Shown here: in pieces, positions 1 to 12,442 of the stretch | Layout of the letters: each line of letters opens with the position of its first letter | Numbering within the stretch: the stretch's first letter is position 1 | From: Asterochloris sp. CNOR1 | Taxonomy: Eukaryota; Chlorophyta; Trebouxiophyceae; Trebouxiales; Trebouxiaceae | Length of the DNA stretch: 64,000 nucleotides | NCBI GenBank assembly: GCA_963969365.1 | Contig: OZ017750.1 | Location: 2,108,001 to 2,172,000, forward strand | Direction: 5' to 3' | Notes under the pieces: generated by a model | The model's database searches: none | What the model saw: only the letters and a program-made list of their open reading frames with translations | Told to the model about the DNA's origin: nothing | Translations under genes and position numbers: made by a program

Positions 1-3000
1 TCAGTATGTGCCACCGCCACAGCCACAGCTGGGGACTCTGGCCGGGGGTCCCCACCCTGCGCCCGCAGAAGCGCTGCAGCAACACATGCTGAACAATCTA
101 GGCCTAGGGAATGCAGGGCACCTGTCGACGGCCATGCAGTCCACCCACAACTATCTGAACAACCACCAGTACACTGGGGCCATGCTGCCCAGTATGCCCC
201 CGCCTGCTGGGCTGCTGCCCGCGCTGCCCGAAATGGGCACGCTGCAGGAGCAGCTCTCTACAGCTCACCCCATGTATCTGCAAGGCAAGTTTGTTCATCC
301 CACTGCGGGTGTCATCATGGCTGGGGCCGCTGTTGTTGGCCTGCAAGCACGAGAGCGTCCTGCTGCATTGCTGCAGTGGCTATACTTGGTCTGCAGACAT
401 TGCAGTGTTGAGTTGCCACCTGCCCTTGCTCAGCACTGTCCCTCCTCACACTGCAAGCTCAGCACCGTCATGTCTTGTCCCGCTGCCTGCACAAGCGAAT
501 CTGCCCACTCTTCATGGTGCAGGCCCGCCGCATCCAGGACAGGGATGCTCCATGTCTGAGCCAGTAGCAGTCTCTGAGCCTTCTACGCCCCAGCCAGCAC
601 CACCAAACGCCATGATTAGCCCCATGGCCAGCAACAGCAGCAGCCGTGGCGTTGGTGCCGGCTTCCAGGCTGCTGGCCCTGAGAGTCAGAAGGTGAAGCA
701 GGAGGCGGGGCCTAACCCCTTCAACAGTGGCAGTTCTCTTAGTCAGCTGCCTGAGCAAGTGCGGCAGCACCTGCCGCCGCCCCTCCCCCAGCAGCAGCAG
801 TCAGCTGCGCCTGCTGTCTCCAGCAGCAGCCAGGGGCAGCAGCAGCTACAGGGCGGGCCCTACGTGCATCCTCCCCTGCGTGGGCCGAGCGGGCAGCCCC
901 TGCCGGGGCACAGGCAGGGCGGTGGCGTCGGGCTTCCCCCGCTGGCGCCAGTGGTCCCCCCCTCTGGCTTTGCCACGGCTGCTGGTCCCTGGCATGCCGT
1001 GGGTGGGTCCCAGCTGGCAGAGCTCACAGAGCTGCTGCAGACACTGGATGAAGAGCACCCCGCGGCGAGCTGCCAGGAGGGGAGCACCTCGCAGCAGACA
1101 GCGGCCTCCCAGCTGCCCGCCAGCATGCAGCTGAGCAGCCCCCGCGGGGCTGCCCTGACCTCCCAGAGCTCTGCGCCGGCAGGCTTCTCCTCGCCCAGGG
1201 GTGAGCAAGGGCAATGCTTGCAGCATCATGCTCATGTCCAGCCCTGCTGAGTTTTCTGAAGCTGCAGAGCATCACTGCTTGCCTGCTGCACATCACAACA
1301 CCTTGCATCTAGGCTAGCAGCATCAGTCCTCAACATGGGCTGAAGTCGGCATGCTCAGCTGTCAACTCTGACGTTGCAAGTCTGGTGCTGCAGAGGACTT
1401 GCACAGCCTGGACCTGGATTTTGAGCTGCCGTTGGTGGAGGACCTATCGACAGGCCTGCGGCCCCAGCGCTCCAACTCCATGGTGATGCTGCCCAGCCTG
1501 GGCGCCAGCAGGGAGTGCAGGACGCCTGCCAGTGATGGCACAAAGCGGATGAGGAGTGAGGACATTGGTGAGCGGCTGTGCATGCACTGTCACATGAGGC
1601 CCTCGCCTTCCTGGCCTGCTGTTGCTCTCTGCCTATGTAGAGAGTCTATTGCATCTTCTCAAATTGTTGAGATGGCAGCCATGGACATCCAGCTGCATGG
1701 CCTCTGCCTGCCTTTGTGGACTGGCTGGCGGCTGTCAGGAACTGCCTGCACTGGTGCTTTGCGGATTCTGCCTGTCTGCATCCGGGACCCCTGCTGACCT
1801 TCTAAGCCCTCAACAACACGCCTCCTGTGCAGATGATGGGAGTGACTCTGAGACTGTGACCGTATCGGGCCCTGCCCCGCAGCAACGCGGCCATGCGCGC
1901 AGCTGCAGCTGGCCCCGGTACCAGGACAAGCAGCGCCTGCTGCGCCTGGTGGGGGAGAGCGAGCCTCGTTCTGCTGAGGACTGGGAGGTGGGCCCTAGAG
2001 TCAATCTGCAGGTCCATGCTTTCATTGATCAAGGTGTTGCTCTGAGCTCTGTTCTGCTGAGTGGGCCTTACACTGCTGAGGATCTGGAGGTGACCGTCGG
2101 GCTGTGACAGGGGTCTGCATGTGAGAATGTGCAGTGAGCCTGCTGCTCTTGTGATAAACAATGAGCTCTGCTCTGCCAAGGACTGGGAGGGGAGCATTGG
2201 GGGCTGTACCTGGAGTTCAAAGTCCAGGATGCTTGACTTGAGCAGGAGCATGCTGCTGCAGCACCTGTGAGAGGAGAAGGAGCCCTGCACTGAGGGCTGG
2301 AGGGTGGGCGGTAGATAACATCTATGGGAAAGTGGCTGCTAGGCAACCAGCAACTGCTGGGGAACAAGCACTCTCCCTGTCAGGACAAGCATGTTCTATC
2401 GGGAAGCAGGCTTTGCATTTGCTGCAGGGCAGGCAGTGATGCATCCTGGCAGCTTTGCGCTGCTGGCTGTGAGGTGGCCTTTTATCTCAGATTAGACATT
2501 TTGTGCCTGACTGAGCGACTAAGGGGGTTACATCACACGTCATGGCATGCGCTTAGGACGCTGGTGGGCCTTGAAACGATGCACAGCATGAGGATGATCT
2601 TCACTACCCCGTCCAGATCTGCATGCCAACATCGAAGGCATCCAGGGGAACTCACAGCTCTGCTGGTGCAGTCTGCAAATGTCAAGCTCGCTGCTCACAC
2701 TTTCGGATGGTCGCCCGCCTGGGCCCTTTCTGGCTCAAAGGAGGCTCAGGCAGCTTCATCTCGGTTGCCAGCGTTCCAGAGTGTGTTTCCTTTGCCTGCA
2801 GGTTGTGGCAGGCAAGCTTTGCACCACTATGCCGATGGACGGCGCTTCAGCAGGTGAGCCTGAGGCAGAGCCTCCTCTGTCCAGAGGCTGGCCCCACCAC
2901 AAAAGCATATGTTGCCTGCCTCCTTGAATATCCCCAAACGACGCTTCCTGCACCTTGCCTGATCAGATGCTGAGGCAGCCTGCCCTTCTCCTGCTAAGCG

Positions 3001-4122
3001 ACATGTGTTCATGCAGGACCTGCACGCCGCAGCAGGGTTTGCATGCTACTTGCAATGTGCAAACCTGCAATGAGTGCCTGCTTCCTGCATCCTATCTGCC
3101 GAGGGGGGCAGCACCTGATGTGCCTGGCCGCTCACCCTGGTGCCCGAGTTGCTTGCAGAACGCATGTGGCGCAGCCTGAGGAACGCAGAGGCTCAGCAGA
3201 GTCCTGCGGGGAAGCACGGCTGCCGGCGCAACTCCCGCAAGGGCAAGGTGGCCATGCACATCATGGCCACCTACGCCCTGGGGGAGCTGGCTGGTAATGA
3301 GGGCAACCTCAACCAGATTGCTGCTGTGATAGAGCAGCACCCCGAGTATTCCCGGGAGCTGGATTTCACGCCCCGTCCTGGCACCAAGACGTATCCTAGG
3401 TGGGCTGGCTCAGACACCTGAGTGGGATCAACACCTGTGGCTCAACCTTTCAAAGTTTTGTCATCCTACATGCTTAAAGGGGTCCAGACTGCATATGTGT
3501 GCTGCACCCAGGGGCTGTGGGCATCGACATACTCCTCATCAAGTGGTGACACCTCCTCCTGTGGCACTGTGCTTTGTGGCTGCCTGCTCTGAAGGCTGGA
3601 GCCTTGCTGGCCACTGGAGCCGTGCTGGCCAGGATGTGGGAGCTGCAGGTGCTCAGGACACGCATGTTGGCCTCAGCTGCATCAGCCTGGGGCTCAGCTA
3701 GCCGCATGCTCAAAGTTGTTTGTTGCCATGGGCGTGCACTGCATACGCCAGGCTTGAGATTGGCCGCAAGCACCAGCCTCAAACTATCCCCTGACCCAGG
3801 AAGGGTGCTGTGGTGGACGGCCTCCCTGTTTTGGGTCCAGCATCGACGCTCACCATCCTGGATGCTCCTTGCCTGCAGGTGGAAGGATGCCTTGGTGGGC
3901 TGCTTCAAGCAGGGGCGCTACCCCCATCTATACAAGACGGAGCGCAAGTTTGAGGGCCTGTCGGTGTATGCTCTGGACGCTGGCGCCGCCTCCTTGCGGA
4001 GGCCTGCCAAGGCCCCAAAGCTGCAGCGCAAGCAGTCAGCACCTGCTGTGCTGCTCAAGCCGGAGTCTGTGACTGAAGAAACAAGTGACTCCGGCGGGGA
4101 CGACCCGGACTTTTGCGGCTGA
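1..4122 (+). CDS. Putative regulatory protein, Gln/Ser/Pro-rich with winged-helix-like C-terminus (5' partial)
   Basis: The gene runs in from the left edge and ends at TGA 4120-4122. Supported exons are <1-284, 523-1200, 1394-1567 and one starting near 1832, all joined in phase 1; later exons lie near 2640-2860, 3130-3400 and 3880-4122. The first half is low-complexity, with Gln, Ser, Pro and Ala tracts and short acidic and Leu-rich patches such as EDLHSLDLDFELP, as in transcriptional regulators. The last two exons form a compact globular segment with a basic patch (GCRRNSRKGKVAMHIMA), a predicted helix-turn-helix and the motif YPRWKDALVGCFKQGRYPH, which reads like a winged-helix fold. The tail is Ser/Asp-rich and acidic. 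I do not recognise a named family. A nuclear DNA-binding role is inference from composition. The intron after 284 has a GC donor. Exons between about 2000 and 3100 are not resolved. Confidence 0.6.
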
Positions 4123-4901
4123 CCTGGCGGAAGCAAGCAGCCTGCGGGGGCCAGGAAACTCATTGCCCTTCACAGAGCAGTTCTGACACGCCCTGCCCCT
4201 CCCCCATATACCCTTATGCAGGGGCCACCCCATCCCCTCGGGCGAATTTGTATTACGGTTTTGAGGCAGAACTGCTGGAGCGAAACTACAAACCTCCCTC
4301 ACCAAGTTTGCTACCAAAGTCACCCAGGTGCTATCAACCTAGTGCCCACATACATTGCCAACAACCTTACGTTGTGTTCTAGCTGCATGCCCATGTTGTG
4401 AGACCAATTGTCTTCTAGTGGGGAGCATTTCCAGTACTGGGTCGCCCAAGTCAGAATTGTGGTGGCGGCCAGACTGCACCAATGAACTCCCCACCAATAG
4501 CTAGCTAATGTGCCGCGTATCTCCTCAGCAGCTTTCAAACTGAGTCGTACCCCACACAGCCGCCCAGAGTTTACAGGCAGTCCACACGCATCTCATCACA
4601 CATTGCATCTTCATGAGGCCACCACCTGGGTCATGGCATTTACTTCACACTTACACATATATGTTGTTTTCTTCAGAAGCTGTCTGCTGCATGCTGTATC
4701 CTGGCAAGCCCCATGTTGGTGTGTGCATACTTGTACCAGGACAACTGCCAGGGCAAGGCTGCAGCTTGAATCCGACAACACATTTTTTGGTTAGTGTCAA
4801 AACGTCCCGCCTACTTATATGAACTTTACTTTGTTGATAGCAGTCAAAAGCTCAGGGTGTGGCACAGGGAGGCAAAGAGGGCACAATTCAGCAGCGGCCG
4901 G
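4123..4901. other. Convergent intergenic / 3' UTR region
   Basis: This stretch lies between two convergent genes and is less GC-rich than its flanks. No coding exon with usable splice sites is visible. Two TTACA words, near 4571 and 4650, would read TGTAA on the minus strand. TGTAA is the usual chlorophyte polyadenylation word, so they may mark the 3' end of the minus-strand gene that stops at 4902. Confidence 0.4.
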
Positions 4902-5859
4902 CTAGTACCCATCTTGTTGATCCATGCGCTCAGCCATCTGGTTGGCCTTTTCAACACACTTGAAAAAAAGGAAGCCTGCAAGTGGACAGTCTCAAACATC
5001 AGCCCAGGAGTAGATTGCCACGCAAATGACATTACAATTTCTGCTGGCCAGGCCATTGAGAAGTAAGGGCTGACCTGCGGTTGGGAATCCAGTGACTCCA
5101 AAAAACAGCAGAATAGGGAGGTACAAGGGGCTGTCAGGCTTCACAACTCCAAAAATGGGGTTCTTGTTGGCGATCTCAAAGAGAGACCCAACCTGCAGCC
5201 ATTGGACTCACAGGCTTCAGCTGCTCGGCGTGGCAGTGTTCACTTGTGCTACTTTGGGAGGCAGGACCCCTGCTCAGATGTCAGACTGCCAAAGCAAGCA
5301 CTGCCAAGGCACAATGACATCCTCCCAGAGCGGCGGGTGCAGAGGCCCCAAAGCAGTGCAGTACAGCAATAAGCAAAGGTCTCCATACCGCAGCAATTGA
5401 CACAATGGCTGCCCCCAGCAGGTAGACACCAAATGGCAGCCCATCTGCCTGGGCTGCCAGCTCTCGAGCCCGCTCTGTGCGCACCCAGGGAGGCAGGTCT
5501 TTATCATCCTCCTTTGCCTGCACAGCAAACAGGCATGTCTTGATCGAGAGGTGCCCCAGCAATGAATATGGCAGCAGCACTGAGCATGCAGGTATTCTGT
5601 ACTGGACTGGAGCTCTTGACGGCTGCTAAGCCAGGAATCATTATACAGAATGATGGTGAACCCTTTGTGCACACACCTTGGTGCTTCCCTTCTGCTGCTC
5701 AGCTCGGATTGTCAACCTTTGCAGGCGCCCTGGCTGTGCTCTGGAACCTGTCCGGCTTGGAACCTGTCTCCTGACAGTGGCACAGCCCCTGCAGCTCCAA
5801 GGCTGCCTCTGACTGGTGCATTCCAGGCTGCAAAGCTGTCGACTGTTGATTAGCTGCAT
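4902..5859 (-). CDS. Chloroplast-targeted two-helix membrane protein of unknown function
   Basis: Four exons join with perfect phase: 5859-5677, 5517-5389, 5192-5075 and 4975-4902, giving about 167 residues. The first 55 or so residues are Arg/Ser/Gln-rich with no acidic stretch, like a plastid transit peptide. The mature part starts AKEDDKDLPPWVRTERAREL and has two hydrophobic segments, around GVYLLGAAIVSIAAVGSLF and LYLPILLFFGVTGFPTAGF. It ends with a short charged tail (ANQMAERMDQQDGY). The LPPWVR start, the NPIFGV loop between helices and the DGY-type end look like a conserved plastid family of plants and algae, but I cannot name it. A thylakoid or envelope location is inferred from transit peptide plus two helices. 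It is divergent from the DUF212 gene at 6393. Confidence 0.8.
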
Positions 5860-6392
5860 GATTACAGGCCTCTCTCCCCAGAGCTGGCTGGTCAATTTTG
5901 CAGACGCAGTCAAACAATCTTGACACTGCACAGCTCAGCTGCAATGGCAGAAGTCTGGCTCTGCCAGCATGCTGTTTGCAGCATCAGGCTAGCTGCATGC
6001 ATGTCCCGGCCCCTCGACATGCGGCCGCTGCCAGCAGCAAATGGTCCTGCATCATCAGCTGCCTCATCAGCAAAACTTCAAGCCAGACAGCTGCATCACA
6101 AGAGGCACATCTTACAGCCCTGCTCAATATCTGCAGCAGAAGATGCATGGGCACCTCCCCAGCCTGCACAGCCTGCAGAGCAGGGTGCCCTGCTGCCATC
6201 AGACCGGCAATGTCAACAAGGTCTGCTCCCCCAAGTAGTCTGCTGCCAGCTCGTGCAGGCATGGAGGCGAGTACAGAGAGCTCTGCACAGGTGGGAAGGT
6301 CTGGTGCATGTGCCCAGGCTTACCATGGCAGCTGGATGCAATGCCATTGGTGACACCCTTGCGACTCCTGCAGGGGAAGGGGCGGGCCATTG
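5860..6392. promoter_or_regulatory. Divergent intergenic region between chloroplast protein gene and DUF212 gene
   Basis: This 530 bp stretch lies between two divergently oriented genes and should hold both 5' regions. No strong TATA-like element is visible. An additional 5' exon of the plus-strand gene could lie here, because the 6393 start gives a short N-terminus, but I find no supported one. Confidence 0.35.
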
Positions 6393-8055
6393 ATGGCAGC
6401 CAGCGGGGCCATGGTCACAAAAGCGTGGCACTCCCCCAACTGGCAGGGCGGCGGGTTTGCTGACCTAGGGACAAACTATGTCTTCATGGCTGGCTTCTGG
6501 GCATGGTTCCTTGCACAGGCCTGCAAGGCAAGCCTCTGCGCCCCCTCATTGAGCAGCTGACAGACGTGCATTCTATGAGTCCTTGCAACTGCATCCTTGC
6601 ACGGGGCTGCAAGTGCACGCATCACCTTGCTTCCTTATGGTGCCAAGCACGTGGCAAGCGTCGTCCAGGCATGCTTTTGTATGTCCTCCTGTGCTGGGGG
6701 CACCTCCGCTCATACACATAGGGCAATGTTGCTGCACAGTACCATTCATCAGAAGCATAGCAGGAGGGCGCCACCTGCGCCAGAAGCTGCAAAGAATCCA
6801 ACTCGGAGGCTACAGGTTGCAGCACGATCCTGGTGCCGCTGGCACGCTGGCACCAGCAGTCTTGAGGTGTGCATCCAAACCAAGCTTCAGCTGCACTGCA
6901 GATTTTTACGCGGCGCTGGCGTAAGGGCATCTGGGACTTGAGGGCCATCGTGGACTCTGGAGGCATGCCCTCTTCGCACTCAGCCCTCTGCTCGGTGCGC
7001 GACTCACCCGTCACTGCACTCACATGCTGCGTACTAAGGCCGTGCAGTCATGAACCCTCTTTTCATTGATTCCTCTGCTTGGTGTGCGGCTTCCCTCACT
7101 ATTGTGCCTCAATGGCACAGCTCTCGCCGGTGCACCGCTTGACAGACCAAATGTGCAAACACACAGATGTTGCGCCTGCACAATTGTGCATGGAGTGGCT
7201 GAATCACTTGTTGACCTGTGACATGCGGCTTTGACATCCTGCCATGACCCTGCAGCGATGCTCGCGGCCGACTGCAGCTTGCTGCCTGCTCTGTTCGCTT
7301 AGCAGGTCAAGATGCGAACCAGCCCCTCCACTGCAGGCCGTGACCACAACCATTGCAGTGGAATTTGGCATGGCCAGCGCTCTGTTCGCCATGTCCCTCG
7401 CCTTCAGCCTCATTGTGATGTACGATGCCGCTGGGGTTCGGCGCCATGCAGGTGGGCTGGCTGCAGTCATTGGCTAAGGCATGCTGTAGCAGGCAGGTGC
7501 CTGCCTCCAGCTGACTGCCCTGCTTGCTCCACATACAACTCTGAAGTCGCCTTCTATTGCTGGTCCAGCGGCATGCGGGCGTGCTGCAATCCGAACAAGT
7601 CATTTTCACCTCTGGCAGTAGCTGCTTTGCAAACCTGTTGGGCGCCAGGCAGCAGAGCTGCTGCAGTTGTCTGCAGTTTCAGTGCAAGCAGTCCCCAAAG
7701 AGCTGCTGTGGCTGCTGCAGGCAAGCAGGCAGAAGTTCTGAACATTCTTTTGGAGGACTTGTTGGAGGGGCATGCTGTCAGTGAGACGAAGTTGAAGGAG
7801 GTGCTGGGGCACACCCCCATTCAGGTGGCATTCCATCATCCTGCCACATACTTGTCTGTCTATAGCTTGCTGTTGCGGCCTCCACCTTCCTAAGCAAGCC
7901 TGCCCATCTCAGCAGGACTGCACACACTCAACTGTCTCTTACTGGGCATGCCTCTTACTGGTCACTTGAGTGCCATGCAGGTGTGTGCTGGAGCACTGCT
8001 TGGTGTTCTTGTCGGCTGGTTCTTCCCCACCCCTCCCATGGCTCCCCTTCTGTGA
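6393..8055 (+). CDS. DUF212 / acid phosphatase-vanadium haloperoxidase-related membrane protein
   Basis: Five exons fit with consistent phases: 6393-6527, 6902-6994, 7337-7451, 7721-7824 and 7981-8055, about 173 residues. The product shows the family hallmarks in order: a first membrane helix (GTNYVFMAGFWAWFLAQACK), the segment RRWRKGIWDLRAIVDSGGMP followed directly by SSHSALCS, the helix SLAFSLIVMYDAAGVRRHAG, then KQAEVLNILLEDLLEGH and GHTPIQ. It ends in a Gly/Val-rich helix (GALLGVLVGWFFP). This is the plant and bacterial DUF212 group, distantly related to PAP2 phosphatases and usually plastid- or membrane-located. The exact reaction is not established. Intron 1 has a GC donor (AAG|GCAAGC). 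The start is the first ATG in frame, and an extra 5' exon with a transit peptide is possible. Confidence 0.85.
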
Positions 8056-8393
8056 TATGCTCTTCAGCCATTTACATCATGCCCACCAGTCAGCAATAAT
8101 TGTGCCACCTAAGAAGCAGAAAAGCTGCCAGTGATGCTGGGCAAGCAGGACAGCAAAGTGGTGGTCACATCACAGCAAGCTTTAGATCACCTGAGCCCTT
8201 GTTCTCAAGGGTTGAGCAGCTGTATGGCATCTGGCAAAGAAACTTATGCTGGTGACGTTCAGGTGAGAAAGAGTTGTCAGGCTCTGGGAGGGCATATCCA
8301 TACCAGGTGGGCACCAGCTGGAACCAAGAGCAGGAATCCAAAGTTTGGTACGTCTTGCACAGTTGTCATGGACTTAGCACCGATGACAGCCAG
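8056..8393. other. Convergent 3' intergenic region
   Basis: This lies between the stop codons of two convergent genes. There is no coding signal. A TTACA word near 8073 (TGTAA on the minus strand) is a possible polyadenylation signal for the mannanase gene about 320 bases upstream of it. Confidence 0.35.
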
Positions 8394-11300
8394 TCATTCC
8401 ATCAGTCTGCGACCAGAGGCCTGCACACCGGGTGGGCCTGGAGCGGCTCCAGCAGGTGACAGACCGCTGAAGATGGCCTTGGTGGACCCTGCATGCAGGC
8501 ATCCAGCCAGAGTTTGGCTGCAAAGGGCTTGACAAGAGCTTCTCCTGTGCTAGCAAGCATCAGAGCAGCTGCCCAACTGTATGTAGGCTGCAAGACTCAC
8601 CCTTGGTGCACCCAGGGACAGGGCTGGCCTTTTGCATGTAGGTGATGGCATTGCCTGCTGCTGGCAGAACAATGTTGTTCCAGGTTGTGGAGGAGGGCAG
8701 CACTGAGTTCTCATCGTCCTGGCCCTGAATGAAAGGGAATTGCCAGAAGAGCACGCCTGCAGGCGCAAAGCCACCCATGACCTCTTTGCAATCGCCATGC
8801 ACAGCGTCAGGACATGCAATGCTTGACATGCAGCTCTGATCAGGACAAAAGCGGGCATTGCTATGACAGACTGAAAACCGTTGGCTTGGAAGGGCAGCCA
8901 GTAGCATAGCAGCATGAGACCTCGTGATGCGAGTTCAGCACACGTAGTCTGGCCCCACTAAGAGGTAGCAAGCACACCTTTGAATGGGCCGTTGGACTGC
9001 AGTGAGGAGGCAAAGCTGTTGAACACTGCAGCAAACACAGGGTTGCGGTAGAGGGTGGTCTGGGTGGTGTTGGCTGAGATGGTCTGCAGGGCAACAGGTA
9101 TATCTTGGGAAGGGCCACACTGGGTGAACTGCCTGCACATGTTGCAGTGCACTTAAGCGTGCAGCATGCCTCTTACTGCACACAAACACAGGGTGGGCCA
9201 GCAGTTGGCTGCAGCTGCAAAGGGCAATACATGCTCAGAAAATGATGTGCAGAGTGGCAACTGGGCATCCCACCTGCTTGCCAAACTCCTCGAGCACAAA
9301 GGGCTTGCCCAGGGACGTGGAGTCTGCAAGGTGGGCATTGATCCAGCTGGTGGAGAAGGCCACAGGGTCCTGACCATAGCTCTGGTTGATTTGCCCTGTG
9401 AACAGGCATGCAGTCACGATCAGCCGGGCCAGTTGTGTTTATGGTGTATGAGAGATGACAGAGCAGGCTGCAAGGCATAACAAGGCACACAGGACAGCAG
9501 TCTGCGCAGCTGTGCATGACCAGGTCCAAACAGGCCTTTCCAGCCCTATTACTTCTGCCAGTGCAGGCAGGTCTAACTCGCTCTGACATGCCAGACAAAA
9601 GGGCTAATTTGCACTCGGTCTGCAGCAGGGTGGAAAGCAGCATGACAGCATTTTGCACAATGATCAACGCAAGCCTGAGGCTAGACCACAGAGGCCGTCC
9701 AGGAAGCTGCAGGTCAGGGCACACAAAAGGAAGGACAGTCTTGTCAGGGCAACTCACAGTTGTCGGGCCACAGGTGAGCTTCAGCAAAGTCAATGGCGTC
9801 GCCAGCCATGTTGTTCTTGAAGTCTTGGCCAGAGTACTCGCCAAAGCTGTGGGGAACAAACAGGCATGCTGAGCGTGTTTGCAACCACAACGCGTCCAAG
9901 TATGGCAGAAACTGGGCTGCAGATTCAGATGCAGACTTGGCCACAGTACAGGGCGCAGCGGAAGCAACCTTGGTGCAGCACATGACTCAGGGAGAGACTG
10001 TATGCAGGGTTCCAAAACCCACGTGCTGCCAGGGGGGTTGGCCGCCACATTGCCGCCAGGGCCCCAGAAGCCCTCCTCTCCCACAGTGACAAGGTGGTTG
10101 GGGTCCAGCTGGTGAACATACGCGCTCATCTGCTCGATCCAGGACTGAAGAGCATAGGTATGGAGAGTCAGGCTGGCATCAAGCAGACACTGCCCAAAAG
10201 GGTCTGCTGCCAGGGGCCACAGCACGGGGAGACTCAGCGGCTGCAGAAGTCCCAACCAGCAACACTATGGGGCAGTAACATGTCACTGGTCCATGCCCTG
10301 GCATAGTACAGCCTTCGTGTGCACACCTGAACAGAGGCTGTGTTCTGTACTGCGCATAAGGGGTTGCTCTGGTAGCTGGGCAGCCCCACGTTACACCCAT
10401 CCCTGTGGAAAGAAAAGCATCATCCACCAAAAGACTAAGACCTGAGGAAACCAGACAGTCTGCGACTTCAGAGTAAAACGCAGGGTAGACAACCCCCATT
10501 CAAGGCCAGTCACCTGATCTCATTGATCAGGTCCCATGCCATGATAGCCGTAGAGTTGAAGTACCTGCAGGGTGCTGTTGTGTATTTGTCTTTGTGACGC
10601 TGGTTTCACTGAAAAACCTCAGAGCCAAGCACGCAGGAGCTGTCCTTGGCACACGAAGCAGGTGGGGGCTGGGCCAGCCAGGCAGACTTGCATGGACGGC
10701 AGTGGCAGGCAACGCCCAGTCAGGGATGCAGCGTGTCGATGGGGCAGCCTCCTGCAAAAGCTCACGGCTGCTTGGTGATGGTGTTGACACGGGTGATGAT
10801 GGTCTTCACACGGTCCATGTATAGCTGCTTGGCCTCGGGCATGGTGAAGAAGTCCAGCTGAGTGGAGCCTCCAGCTGCTGCCACAAGCTGCAAAGCCGGG
10901 CACAAGGAGCGTCCATCAGAACAAGCACAAGGGTTGTACAGCACTGAGAGCAGCCCCTGCAACCCAAAACCGATGTAAACTACAATGCCTCACCGACTTG
11001 ACGCCATCTGCAGAGTTCCAGTTATCTGCAGGGGGCAATCACACACAGGGTCAAATCTCCACCTTAGAAGGGGATACGGGGTCAGATCACGAGTTCAAGC
11101 TGGGTGGGTGCTTGCATCCTGGCATGCCGGCCCAGCATAGAGACTTCAGGTGCCCAAGCAGAGCTGGCATGGAGCACAGCAATAGCTATTGGAGCTAGAC
11201 TTTGTGCACTGAAGCAACTGCCACAACCAAGGAAGGGGCCGCTACTTCAAAGGTGCAAAGACAGCAGAGGCAGCCAATGCTTACCGATGAGAGCCAGAAT

Positions 11301-12442
11301 CAGCTTCACATTGTACTTCTCAGCAGTTGCAATGAAGCGGTCCAGGTCGACAAAAGCCGCCTCGTTGAACGCTGTACAACAGCGAAGCAGTGCTCAGTGC
11401 TCATGCAGCTGTACTGCTGCATTGGTCCTGCTCTGTGCAGAGCAGCCTATTCCACCTGTCCCATTGATGGCCTGGAGGCTGTAGCCGGTGGCCTGCCCGG
11501 TGGGTGGGTTAGCGCCGCCAATCTCGGTACGAATGACACGAAAATTGGCCTGGTCAGCGATCTTGAAGAGGTAGTTGATGATGTCATTGCCTTGGAGGTC
11601 TGCAAGACACCAAACACCGCGTCAAGGTGTGACCCTGACTGTGCTGACCTCAGCTGGCCCGTAGCTGTGTCGAGACGAGCTCCCTCGCAGGTGTGAAGCA
11701 TCAGCACTCGAGCAGCATGTCAGGAACACTCCTGTGCTGCAGAGTACGGTGCACCACATCATGGTCAGGAAGGTGCTAGCTGTGGCCTCAATGCTGCGGA
11801 CGACTGGGTCTCAGCAGGACGTGCACCGCAGCTGCCACATGAGAACAGCCGTGCAAAGCTGGCAGGCACTTTTCTCTTGCCTTGGAGCACTCAAGGGCAG
11901 CACACAAAGGGTGGCTGTTCCAGCCCCCAGATGCAGCCAGGTCACTCACAGGCTGAGTTCGTTGGCGTGGTCAGGCCAGCTGCCGCCTCCAGCCACAGCC
12001 ACCTGCAGTGAGCCCAAGCAGGCAGCAATGGGAACTCCAAGATGTGTTGGCTGCATCAGACAGGGTCCATCCACCAAGCTCATGCGTTGACTCACACATT
12101 ACCACCCACAAACACAAAGGGCTTGCAGTTGCTGTCCACGAAGCCGCCGTCATGAATTTGGATGAGACCAGCCCCAAACTCTGAGCCGTTGCCACCTGCA
12201 GCAGGCACAGGGTGATCACTGGGTGTGTAGCTGCCAGAAAAGACATAAGGCACGTTTGATCAGGCTGAAGCAAGCCACATTTGCACGGTGATCTGACGGG
12301 TACTTGTCCCGCCTGATCACGCACCCGGAGAGGCGAAGGTGGTGTCGTAGGGGAGGAGTTGATTGTACACCGGATCCTGTGCCTCGAGGCAAGTTAGGAA
12401 GCAAGCGACGGCAACTGCAACGGCCACAGCTGTGGACCTCAT
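8394..12442 (-). CDS. Secreted GH5 (subfamily 7-like) endo-beta-1,4-mannanase
   Basis: The ATG at 12442-12440 opens a signal peptide (MRSTAVAVAVAVACFLTCLEA). More than a dozen short exons follow. Motifs in order: KPFVFVGGNVWLWLEAAAG, NDIINYLFKIADQANFRVIR, FNEAAFVDLDRFIATAEKYN, the acid/base Glu in AIMAWDLINEIRDGCN, HLVTVGEEGFWGP, AIDFAEAHLWPDN and the nucleophile Glu in KPFVLEEFGKQ. The late Trp motif is GVLFWQFPF. Order and spacing match plant and fungal GH5 mannan endo-1,4-beta-mannosidases, which cut mannan backbones in cell walls. The frame around 12000-12110 was fixed by the aatgt|gtgagt donor, which restores the family-like WLWLEAAAG. The last exon (8394 to about 8500, ending GRRLME) rests only on splice phase and is less sure; the preceding exon could instead run to a stop at 8560. 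The role is likely wall remodelling or use of external mannan. Confidence 0.85.

Noticed and set aside
9173-10255. Minus-strand open frame of 360 codons read as one exon
   Set aside because: It runs through several introns of the mannanase gene. The family motifs appear only when the frame is broken at splice sites.
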